This document shows positions 35,263-42,991 of a stretch of 46,103 nucleotides of DNA, piece by piece. Positions within the stretch are counted from its first letter, which is position 1, and each line of letters opens with the position of its first letter. The stretch comes from Eubacterium sp. (lineage in GTDB: Bacteria; Bacillota; Clostridia; Lachnospirales; Lachnospiraceae): assembly GCA_017634475.1 (NCBI GenBank), contig JAGBNH010000099.1:1-46103 (forward strand), written 5' to 3'. Under the pieces are notes generated by a model. The model ran no database searches and was not told the DNA's origin. It saw nothing but the letters and a program-made list of their open reading frames with translations. The position numbers and the translations under genes are program-made.

Positions 35263-35694
35263 TCATTTCTTCTCTTTGCCGCTATCTCTCTTTCGGTTCT
35301 TCTGCCCCTGGCTTTCGATATACTTCCGGATTACCTCGATTGGTGCGTCACCCATGGTAAGAAGGCAGAAACTCTGGCTCCAGAAATACTCTTCCCATAA
35401 TTTTTTCTTTATCTCCGGGAACTCCTTCTTCAACAACCTGCTGCTTGCACTTTTATATGCGTTTATGAATTTACTGATCTCGGTATTTGGATGCGCCCTA
35501 AAGAGAATGTGTACATGATCGGCATCATGATTCCATTCCTCAAGGGAAATGTTATATCGGGGAGCAATATACTCAAATATCTCTTTCGCCCTGTTTGATA
35601 TTGATTTATTGAAAACTCTTCTCCGATACTTTACAACCAGAACAAGATGATAGTGAAGCAAAAATACTGAATGTGCATTATTATCTAAATCCAT
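35263..35694 (-). CDS. tnpA: IS200/IS605 Y1 transposase TnpA
   Basis: This 143-residue single-strand transposase has the HUH motif H60-V-H62 (DADHVHILFRAHP) and the catalytic tyrosine Y125 in VIRKYIESQGQ. The N-terminus HSVFLLHYHLVLVVKYRRRVF (given by its ends HSVFLLHYHLV and KYRRRVF) is typical. Full length is present. It has a strong promoter at 35732-35760. Lower GC than neighbouring host genes fits a mobile origin. Confidence 0.95.
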   Translation of the reverse strand: MDLDNNAHSVFLLHYHLVLVVKYRRRVFNKSISNRAKEIFEYIAPRYNISLEEWNHDADHVHILFRAHPNTEISKFINAYKSASSRLLKKEFPEIKKKLWEEYFWSQSFCLLTMGDAPIEVIRKYIESQGQKNRKRDSGKEKK

Positions 35695-35731
35695 ATATCA
35701 TATACCCATATAGAAGAATTCGACTGATCAT

Positions 35732-35760
35732 AGTATAGCACATTTTCACGTAATTGTCAT
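35732..35760 (-). promoter_or_regulatory. Promoter of tnpA
   Basis: ATGACA (35760-35755), a 17-base spacer and TATACT (35737-35732) with a TGC extended -10, about 38 bases before the tnpA start. Confidence 0.65.
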
Positions 35761-35869
35761 GTGAACACTCAGCGAACTTGTGCGCAATTCATCCCCCACC
35801 TTAGAGGAGGGGGTCTTCTTGCTGAGAGCGGATAAAAGTGAAACAACCGAATTAAGCGAGATGTTTTTT

Positions 35870-36337
35870 TCAAAGTTCCCTGCTGTGCTGCAGATGGATC
35901 CCGATATGTCCGATGCCCAGGATCACATCTGCCATGAGAAGGGGCAGGTTTCCGCCATAGATCGCAATGAGACAGACCCCGATCACCGGTAATGTTGCCC
36001 CCGCCAGCGGGATCCCCAGTATGCCGCAATAGAAGTCCTTCATGGTCTTCTCACTGCGAAAATACCGGATCCAGAACGCCTCATAGAGGAGCATGATGAG
36101 CAGCGCGGCGATAAGCCAGGCAAGCCACGGCCTGAGTCCATGGACATTGAAATCATCAAAGATCAGGAGCAGTACGGTAACCAGGACCTCTCCGATCCGT
36201 TCCATGATGAGAAGGCTTTTATTCTCATTTTTTACATACAGCTCATAATCCTTTGGCTGATTCTTCGCCCAGAGCCCATTGGGAATGAACAGCATCAGAA
36301 GGAAGATCACCCCTGTATAGGAGAATCCGAAATGCAT
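35870..36337 (-). CDS. Small integral membrane protein, function unknown
   Basis: 155 residues with about four or five hydrophobic segments (FSYTGVIFLLMLFIPNGLW, VLVTVLLLIFDDF, WLAWLIAALLIMLLYEAFWI, LAGATLPVIGVCLIAIYGG). I recognise no family beyond a resemblance to hypothetical Firmicute membrane proteins. The start ATG has GGAAGGAG. It is 24 bases after the ABC ATPase gene and probably the last gene of the permease-ATPase operon, so it may be an accessory of that transporter (inference). The IS element begins 38 bases after its stop codon. Confidence 0.75.
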   Translation of the reverse strand: MHFGFSYTGVIFLLMLFIPNGLWAKNQPKDYELYVKNENKSLLIMERIGEVLVTVLLLIFDDFNVHGLRPWLAWLIAALLIMLLYEAFWIRYFRSEKTMKDFYCGILGIPLAGATLPVIGVCLIAIYGGNLPLLMADVILGIGHIGIHLQHSREL

Positions 36338-36361
36338 ATATACACTCCTTCCGGGACGTTT

Positions 36362-37126
36362 TTACCATCCCTGATCCATCAGCCAGTTATTCAGTGCGCG
36401 TTCTCTCTGCTTTTGATCCTTTGTTCCGTCATCGGCGTTGTCATACTCACCCTGGATGTTTCCGTCCACGATATACAGTACCCGGGAGCATCTGGCCGCC
36501 ACCTTGGCATCATGGGTGACCATCAGGATCGTGGTACCCTCCTTGTTGAGACGCACCAGCTCGTCGATCACCTCCTGAGATGAGGTTCGGTTCAGCGCAC
36601 CGGTGGGCTCATCTGCGAAAATGATCTTCGGATCGTTGATCATGCTGCGGCAGATGCAGGCCCGCTGCAGCTGACCTCCGGATACTTCGTTGATGTCATG
36701 ATCGGCGGTTTCAATGATGCCCATTTTCCGCATCAGCTCCTCCCCACGTTTTACCTTCTCTTCCCTGGAGATCCCTTCCTTCCTGCTCTCCATGGCAGGA
36801 AGCAGGATATTGTCCAGAATGGTCAGGTTTTTCATCATATACATCTGCTGGAAGATGAACCCCATCTCATCCAGACGGACATCCGCCATCTCGGCTTCCC
36901 CCATGGAGGTGATCTCCTTACCGTTAAACATAACCTTGCCGCTGGAAGCCTTGTCCATGCCGGATACCGAATACAGGAGGGTGGATTTTCCGGAACCGGA
37001 GGGGCCCATGATGGCCACCATCTCTCCCTCATCCACGGAAAAGTTCACATTTTTCAGAACGTGGTTCTGACGTTTCTCGATAATGTATGTTTTGCAAAGG
37101 TCTTTTACATCCAGAATTGTGCTCAT
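36362..37126 (-). CDS. ABC transporter ATP-binding protein (BceA/MacB type)
   Basis: 254 residues. It has Walker A GPSGSGKS, the Q-loop FIFQQMYMM, the signature VSGGQLQRACICRSMI, Walker B IIFADEPTGALN and H-loop MVTHDAKVA. It should drive the 787-residue FtsX permease encoded upstream. Antibiotic-peptide detoxification systems have similar pairs, but no dedicated two-component system is adjacent. The start ATG has AAGGAG seven bases upstream. A 122-base gap with a palindromic repeat separates it from the permease gene, unusual within such operons. Confidence 0.94.
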   Translation of the reverse strand: MSTILDVKDLCKTYIIEKRQNHVLKNVNFSVDEGEMVAIMGPSGSGKSTLLYSVSGMDKASSGKVMFNGKEITSMGEAEMADVRLDEMGFIFQQMYMMKNLTILDNILLPAMESRKEGISREEKVKRGEELMRKMGIIETADHDINEVSGGQLQRACICRSMINDPKIIFADEPTGALNRTSSQEVIDELVRLNKEGTTILMVTHDAKVAARCSRVLYIVDGNIQGEYDNADDGTKDQKQRERALNNWLMDQGW

Positions 37127-37173
37127 TGGTATCTCCTTCTATCATATTAATCCAAATTGTTTTATCACCCACG

Positions 37174-37203
37174 GGATTCTTCGCCTGTGGCTCAGAATGA
37201 CAG
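37174..37203. repeat. Dispersed palindromic repeat copy (GGATTCT type)
   Basis: GGATTCTTCGCC, then TGTGG, then CTCAGAATGACAG, the same arms as the copies in GH88. It lies between the permease stop codon (minus strand, 37249) and the ATPase start (37126). The rest of that 122-base gap shows nothing recognisable. Confidence 0.8.
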
Positions 37204-37248
37204 AAAGTATGTCATCGATCCCATCACTTTTTATCCATTCCCCAAGGA

Positions 37249-39612
37249 TTACTCGATGTTGGCCGTATCGCTGCTCTTGATCCTTCGGGTGCACTGTGCC
37301 ACGATCCAGGTCACCAGGATAGCGAAGCCGAAGATGATCCCCGGATAAGCCAGTGTCATGCTGACGTTGTATCTGTAATCCACCGTATCCAGACCCATCA
37401 TGCCGAAGATGGGGGTTGCCACCAGATTGGTTACCGGAATGGATACCGCCAGGGCCAGCAGCACGGCGAAGAAGGAGCAGATGGCGAAACGCCATACATG
37501 CCATTTTACGATGGCTCTGTTGCGGAAGCCCACCGCCTTAAGAAGCGCGATCTGTGTCTTCTCATCCGATGCGAAGGACCGCTCCATAAGAACCGTTACG
37601 AGGATCACTACGATCAGTGTGATGAGCAACAGCAGATTCTGAACTGCTTCCATGGAATCCGCGGACTTCATGCAGTCATCGCAGAATTCCGCAGCATTCA
37701 TCACCTTCAGGTCATCCACGCCCCAGACTTCCTTAATCTTATCCTTCCTGGCTTCGATCTCCTTCTTGCTCGGATTGTCTGTAAACTTGACTCCGAAACC
37801 GAAGGTACTTCCGATATGGGAAAAATCCGTTTCCGCATCCTGATGAAGCCGGATCACCAGACCCATCTGATTCATGGACTGGAAGGTTGCCGTTACCAGA
37901 TAATCCTCGGTGTGATCACCGTAATCCACCGTAAATGTATCTCCCAGCTTAAGTCCCGTCTTCTCCATGATGGGCGTTGTGATGGCTGCCTCATGAATAT
38001 TCTGCGGTGCGGAACCTTCCAGATAACTGTACTCATCCGAAGTAACATTGATTCCCTGCTGCAGGTCAAGCTTGTATTTCTTCCCGTCAACGATCACCGG
38101 ATACTTGTACTGAATCTCGTCACTGATGACACAGGGCATTCCTGCATCATTAAGGAGTTTCTCCTTTTCGCGGATATACTCTTCAAAGGCTTCTCTTCCT
38201 GTTCCCGTGAGTCGCATTATGTTATCGGAATCTTCCACATACAGGTCTCTTCTTGCACCGAAGGATTCCACGAAGCTGTCGCTCTTCATGGTGGCCGTGA
38301 TATTCACGATCACCAGCACCAGCAGCGTACAGATGAAAATGGACAGGAATACTGACAGATACCGCTTCGGATTACTCCGAAGATCACTGTTCGCCAGGAA
38401 GAATTCCGTATTCTTCCGAAGCTTTCCGCTGCCCCCGGTCTTCTTCTTCCGGAATCGTTCTCCGGTCTGTCCGTTCCGGATGGCATCCACCGGAGAAAGC
38501 TTCTTTACCTTTCTCGTACAGAACCAGGCAAATCCGGTAATGATCAGTACCACGGCCAGACCACCGATCAGGTGAGCCGCTGTGTCACTGTCATTTCCCA
38601 GCACCATATTTTCACTGACAGATGCGATGAGCATTTTCCCGAAGGGGAAGCTCAGCGCCCCACCGATGAGAACACCCAGCACCGCAAGGGCGAGATACTT
38701 AACCGCATACATTCCCCGGATCTTCCGGTTTTTGATGCCGATGGCCTTCATCACGCCGATCTCATGGAAGTCTTCCATGACTGAAAGGTTGATGGCAAAC
38801 CTGAGTACCACGAAGGAGACGATGATCAATGCCACAGACAGGATCAGGATCACGAAGGCAATGATCAGGGACAGAACATAGGTCAGCTTGATGGTGCTTC
38901 TTGCGCCGTCGAAGGAGATGCCGTTCAGATCGGCAATGGCTGCCGCGAACTCCTTCACATCATCCGTATCCACATAAGCGATATCCCCGCCCCATTTCTC
39001 ACGGATGATCTCATTCCCTGTCATCTTCTCCATATCCTTCCCGGAGATCAGGAATCGGTTATTGCCCATCATATCGGACCCCAGGCAGGCATCCTTGAAG
39101 GTCCCGTCGATGATGAATTCCAGTTCCACCCCTTCTTTGGAAAAATGCAGGGTGTCGCCCACCTTCAGGTTATTCTTGTTCAGGAATCGGATCTGTGCAT
39201 AGGTATGTCCCTCCTGCACCTCCGTGATCTCCTGATTGTCCTTATCAAAGTAAGCAAGACCCTCATCATCGATATTTGTGATCATCATCGTACTGTCGGA
39301 TTTTGCCTTCTTCCCATCATGGGTAAGATCCTTCTCCGCTATGGTGATGTAGCTCTCCAGACGATAGCTCTTCGCTTCCTTTATGTCCTTCAGATCTTCC
39401 CCCAGTCTTCCGAAGCATCCCTCCCCCTGGGTGATGACCACGTAATCTCCAAGTCCCGCCTTATCCAGGTAGTAATCCGTTCCGTTCAGCACTGCCATCA
39501 CATTGGACAGTCCGCTGGCCACAAACATGGTCGCCAGGATCACGAACAGAAGGAGGATCAGATTCATGGTCTTTTTTCGTCTGATATCTTTTTTTAAGAT
39601 CCGAAACAACAT
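37249..39612 (-). CDS. FtsX-family ABC transporter permease
   Basis: 787 residues with two FtsX modules. The first helix is near residues 17-37 (MNLILLLFVILATMFVASGL), followed by an extracellular domain. Three helices lie at about 245-370, a fourth near 425, then a second extracellular domain, and three helices lie at about 665-780. The pattern matches MacB-like or BceB-like permeases with ten or fewer helices. It should work with the ATPase gene downstream. The start ATG has GGGAG. Substrate unknown. Confidence 0.93.
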   Translation of the reverse strand: MLFRILKKDIRRKKTMNLILLLFVILATMFVASGLSNVMAVLNGTDYYLDKAGLGDYVVITQGEGCFGRLGEDLKDIKEAKSYRLESYITIAEKDLTHDGKKAKSDSTMMITNIDDEGLAYFDKDNQEITEVQEGHTYAQIRFLNKNNLKVGDTLHFSKEGVELEFIIDGTFKDACLGSDMMGNNRFLISGKDMEKMTGNEIIREKWGGDIAYVDTDDVKEFAAAIADLNGISFDGARSTIKLTYVLSLIIAFVILILSVALIIVSFVVLRFAINLSVMEDFHEIGVMKAIGIKNRKIRGMYAVKYLALAVLGVLIGGALSFPFGKMLIASVSENMVLGNDSDTAAHLIGGLAVVLIITGFAWFCTRKVKKLSPVDAIRNGQTGERFRKKKTGGSGKLRKNTEFFLANSDLRSNPKRYLSVFLSIFICTLLVLVIVNITATMKSDSFVESFGARRDLYVEDSDNIMRLTGTGREAFEEYIREKEKLLNDAGMPCVISDEIQYKYPVIVDGKKYKLDLQQGINVTSDEYSYLEGSAPQNIHEAAITTPIMEKTGLKLGDTFTVDYGDHTEDYLVTATFQSMNQMGLVIRLHQDAETDFSHIGSTFGFGVKFTDNPSKKEIEARKDKIKEVWGVDDLKVMNAAEFCDDCMKSADSMEAVQNLLLLITLIVVILVTVLMERSFASDEKTQIALLKAVGFRNRAIVKWHVWRFAICSFFAVLLALAVSIPVTNLVATPIFGMMGLDTVDYRYNVSMTLAYPGIIFGFAILVTWIVAQCTRRIKSSDTANIE

Positions 39613-39680
39613 GACGTTTCTCCCTTCTTCTCATCTTCTGGCGTAAGGATAACATTTCAATTATTAAACAATCATTAAAA

Positions 39681-39710
39681 AATGGACCGACCCGTCAGGA
39701 TCGATCCATT
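39681..39710 (-). terminator. Terminator after the LRR gene
   Basis: The 13-bp stem (39681-39693 with 39698-39710) pairs with two G-T pairs and loop GTCA. A T6 run follows on the minus strand. It lies just past the LRR stop codon, separating it from the permease operon. Confidence 0.75.
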
Positions 39711-39717
39711 TCAGTAA

Positions 39718-42700
39718 TTACGGGTTCAGGCATACGCCATTTGTATCAAACTGATACGATTTTCCACCAATGGTCTTCGTACCGGTCACCATGACGCCGT
39801 TGCTGAAGAAATACCATTTTCCACTGATCTGCTGCCAGCCGGTGACCATGATGCCATTCCGGAGGAAATACCAGTAACCGTTGATCTTCTGCCAGCCGCT
39901 CAGCATCACCCCGGAGGGATTAAAGTAATACCAGTAAGCTCCAAGCTTCTGCCAGCCGGTAGCCATGACTCCGCTGCCCGGGATAAGGTAATACCATTTG
40001 CTGCCGGACTTAAGCCATCCGGTATACATAACGCCGCTGCCGGGAGTAAGATAATACCACTTGCCTCCCAGACAGAGCCATCCGGTCTGCATGTAGCCAT
40101 CCTTATCGAAATGGTACCATTTGCCGCTGATCTTCGCCCATTGGTCCTTCGGATAGGTTCCGTCACTGTAGAGATACCACCAGCCCTTTGCACTCTTTTT
40201 CCATGAGCCGGATATCACTGCGTCCGCCTTGATCTTTGTTGCCTTATCTACACTCATCTGCCAGTAGGATTTCTCTATCGACCTGTAATACCAGTACTTC
40301 ATCCCTGTTTCGGAATTCGACATTTCCGTCTTCATGCCCGCGTAGGCACTCCGCAGCGATGCGCTTGCGCCGATGTCCAGGGTCGGGATGGCATTTCCTT
40401 CACAATACAGGGTGTACAGCTTCGGATTCTTGGACAGATCCAGCGCAGTGAGACCGATACTGGAGCAGGAAAGCTCCTTCAGCTCCGGACAGCCTGAAAC
40501 ATCCAGTTTCCCAAGCCCGGTTCCGGACACGCTTATCCTTACAAGTGCTTTATTCTTTGACAGGTCCAGGGACGTCAGGGGATTCATGCCGCAATTGAGA
40601 TCCTCCAGCTTGGCGAGCCGGCTCACATCCAGAGTAAGGAGTTCATTCTCACCACAGTCGAGCGTCATAAGCCCTGTATTTGCAGACAGATCCAGCTTTG
40701 TGAGTCCGATCCCTGCACAGTACAGTGTCTCCAGCGTCGGGTTCTGACTGACATCCAGCTTCTTTAAATCCGGATTGTAATCCACATCCAGCTCCGTAAG
40801 CCCGGAAAGCATGGAGATATCCAATGCTTCCAGCTGATTTCCCGCCAGATCCACATAGGTGAGTTTCTTATTTCCACGCAGATCCACCTCTTTGATCCTG
40901 CAGTTAAAGGAGGAAAGATGGGTCAGATTTGGGAAATACTCAATCCCCTGCAGAGAAATGATCTTATCCTCTGCGTCCTCGGGGAACAGTGCTTTCACAT
41001 CTCGCGCCTCAAACAGCGAAAGTGCACCATCCTGATCCCAGTCAATGTTCTTATCCTGTATCATTTCCCTGAAGCCATCACATGGGAAATTCAGGTCATC
41101 AATACTGACCACTACCGGTGTCTGTGCATAGATCCCGATCTGTCCCAGTTCCGACTTGTACATGGTATAGGTACTGTACTCCTTAACATCTCCGTGAAGA
41201 GCCGCATCAACCAGATTCGGATTCTGCCGGATAGAGATCCTTCCTATACTGCTTCCGTAGATATTCAGTGTTTTCAGCTCGGGATTATCCGAAATGTCCA
41301 CCGTCTTGATCCCGCTTCCGGCCAGGTCCAGTTCTTTCAGACGTTTACAACCCGAAAGCTTTACCGTTCCCAGCTGAGTATTGTCCGACAGATCCACGAC
41401 CTCAAGATAATCCATGTCCGAAAGGTCGGCATAAAGGATATCATTATTGTAAGCATACAGATATTGCAGATCGGTGAGATTCCGGATCCCATGGAGGGAA
41501 TGAACCCCGAGATTGCCAAGGTGAAGCGTGGTGATCCTTTCCAATTCGGAGGATGTCAGCTGACCGTCATGATCCGTATCAAAATTCTCACTGAGATAGT
41601 TTTCCAGTATCGAATCCTGGAAAGTCTCCTCGATATTGATCCCATCCAGGACCTTTACCGGTTCCGTTACGAGCTCGTCCGGGAATCCGGCCTTTGTAAT
41701 GATCGCCCGGATGCGATATCCCTCATCCGCTTCCGTAACCTCATAATAATTATCACCCTTCACCGGATCTATCGTACCCGTAAGATCCGTCCAGTTTGTT
41801 TGTCCGTCCCAGCTTCTCTGCCACCGGATATTTGCCGTATCCAGGGTAATGGGGTTCTCACCACCGGTAAACCGTACCGAAAGCTTCGTCCCTTTTATCG
41901 GCATATCCGTACTAAGTTCGATCTGATCCGCTGCTATGCCATAGTACAGATTTGCGGACTTAAATGTCCCATTCTTATCACCGATGGAAATCTCGGACCA
42001 CATTGCCGGTGTACCGCCATAATAGATCTTCTCTATATTACAGCCTTCAAAGGCATTTTCGTCGATCTCCTTCAACGATGCCGGGATCACCAGTGTCTTA
42101 AGCTTTTCCGATCCGTTAAATGCATAGCCTTCGATCCTTTCGAGCCCGTTCCCAAAGACCACGGTCTCCAGATCATAGTTCTGTTTGAAGGCACTGACTC
42201 CCAGCTTCGTCACGCTGTCCGGAAGCTCCAGCTCCTTTATTCTGGCCCCTATAAATGCCCGGTCATCAATATTTTTCAGGGAGACGGGAAAATGCAGGTC
42301 CGTAATCCCGTCCTTATAAAAGGCTTCCCAGCCGATATAGGTAAGACCATTTCCAAACTGGATCTCCTGAAGCCTCGGCTGCTCATAGAATGCCCCGTAA
42401 CGAATGGATCTTACGCTGTCGGCCATGACCACCTTCCGAACAAAACCGCCGGTAAGACCTCCGGAGAAGGAATGATTTCCAACAGCCGTAACCCCCTCCC
42501 GGATGTCCACAAATGCGATCCTGGGCATGTCATCTCTCCAGGGTGCGCCGGTGTCACGGTAATATCCTACCGTCTTATAATCCTCCATGGCACCGGTTCC
42601 GGTAATCACTGCGGTGCAATCATAATCATTCTCTCCGATGATCTGATAGGTACAGTCTCCGGTAGTCCCGGACCGGATGATATCTCCCTTGGCTGCAAGG

Positions 42701-42801
42701 CTGTTCGCGCCGGAATACAGCGCCGCTACGGGAGCAAGTGCCGCTGAGAGAAATAACGCAGCTATTCTTCCACCTGCGTGTTTTTTCTTTTCCTTCCCCA
42801 T
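39718..42801 (-). CDS. Secreted leucine-rich-repeat protein with wall-binding repeats
   Basis: 1027 residues. A signal peptide (GGRIAALFLSAALAPVAALY) is followed by BspA-type LRR_5 repeats (about 100-270, I-Y-A-F-----L-EI pattern). An Ig-like module follows (about 300-385), then two units each made of an acidic D-x-D-x-DG loop and LRRs: FDTDHDGQLTSSE with leucine repeats, then DWDQDGALSLFEA with leucine repeats, ending near 820. From about 850 to the end lie eight aromatic repeats (G-YWYFLRNGIMVTGWQ pattern) that bind wall polymers. It probably acts in adhesion or wall architecture, anchored non-covalently. The start ATG 42801 has AAGGAGG; the frame extends upstream into a palindromic repeat. 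Confidence 0.92.
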   Translation of the reverse strand: MGKEKKKHAGGRIAALFLSAALAPVAALYSGANSLAAKGDIIRSGTTGDCTYQIIGENDYDCTAVITGTGAMEDYKTVGYYRDTGAPWRDDMPRIAFVDIREGVTAVGNHSFSGGLTGGFVRKVVMADSVRSIRYGAFYEQPRLQEIQFGNGLTYIGWEAFYKDGITDLHFPVSLKNIDDRAFIGARIKELELPDSVTKLGVSAFKQNYDLETVVFGNGLERIEGYAFNGSEKLKTLVIPASLKEIDENAFEGCNIEKIYYGGTPAMWSEISIGDKNGTFKSANLYYGIAADQIELSTDMPIKGTKLSVRFTGGENPITLDTANIRWQRSWDGQTNWTDLTGTIDPVKGDNYYEVTEADEGYRIRAIITKAGFPDELVTEPVKVLDGINIEETFQDSILENYLSENFDTDHDGQLTSSELERITTLHLGNLGVHSLHGIRNLTDLQYLYAYNNDILYADLSDMDYLEVVDLSDNTQLGTVKLSGCKRLKELDLAGSGIKTVDISDNPELKTLNIYGSSIGRISIRQNPNLVDAALHGDVKEYSTYTMYKSELGQIGIYAQTPVVVSIDDLNFPCDGFREMIQDKNIDWDQDGALSLFEARDVKALFPEDAEDKIISLQGIEYFPNLTHLSSFNCRIKEVDLRGNKKLTYVDLAGNQLEALDISMLSGLTELDVDYNPDLKKLDVSQNPTLETLYCAGIGLTKLDLSANTGLMTLDCGENELLTLDVSRLAKLEDLNCGMNPLTSLDLSKNKALVRISVSGTGLGKLDVSGCPELKELSCSSIGLTALDLSKNPKLYTLYCEGNAIPTLDIGASASLRSAYAGMKTEMSNSETGMKYWYYRSIEKSYWQMSVDKATKIKADAVISGSWKKSAKGWWYLYSDGTYPKDQWAKISGKWYHFDKDGYMQTGWLCLGGKWYYLTPGSGVMYTGWLKSGSKWYYLIPGSGVMATGWQKLGAYWYYFNPSGVMLSGWQKINGYWYFLRNGIMVTGWQQISGKWYFFSNGVMVTGTKTIGGKSYQFDTNGVCLNP

Positions 42802-42830
42802 GATTACCTCCTTTCCCTGTAACAACGCAA

Positions 42831-42983
42831 AGATTCTTCGGTCTTCTAACGCCTTCTCTGCCCGCACTCCAGCTAACGCTTGTCCCGTTCACACTCGCCA
42901 TGGCGAGTGTTGCCGCGACAAGCTATGCTCTACGCTACCGCGAGCACGGCACCGGAAGGCTATGCATTTTCCTCAGAATGACA
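42831..42983. repeat. Expanded palindromic repeat with a nested perfect 20-bp palindrome
   Basis: The arms AGATTCTTCGGTC (42831-42843) and CCTCAGAATGACA (42971-42983) match the repeat inside GH88, but about 125 bases lie between them. These hold a perfect palindrome ACACTCGCCATGGCGAGTGT (42891-42910), flanked by GCTTGTC and GACAAGC arms. The unit fills most of the gap between the hybrid kinase stop codon and the LRR gene. Confidence 0.8.
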
Positions 42984-42991
42984 CGAGTTTG

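Larger units (their letters stand above)
33978..35831 (-). mobile_element. Complete IS200/IS605-family element with tnpA and tnpB
   Basis: Both genes are intact and on the minus strand. The right end (33978-34020) has stem CCCCCACCT/AGGTGGGGG (33994-34002 with 34007-34015). The left end has a similar stem at 35793-35813. The boundaries are placed by matching TCACTTTTAT (outside the left end) and TCACTTTGAT (at the right end), in line with the related cleavage tetramers or pentamers of this family. They should be taken as good to a few bases. No terminal inverted repeats or target duplication are expected for this family. Confidence 0.88.

Noticed and set aside
40918..42747. A 609-codon open frame on the plus strand
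   Set aside because: It is antisense to the LRR gene and reflects that gene's codon bias; the translation has no recognisable domain or suitable start context.
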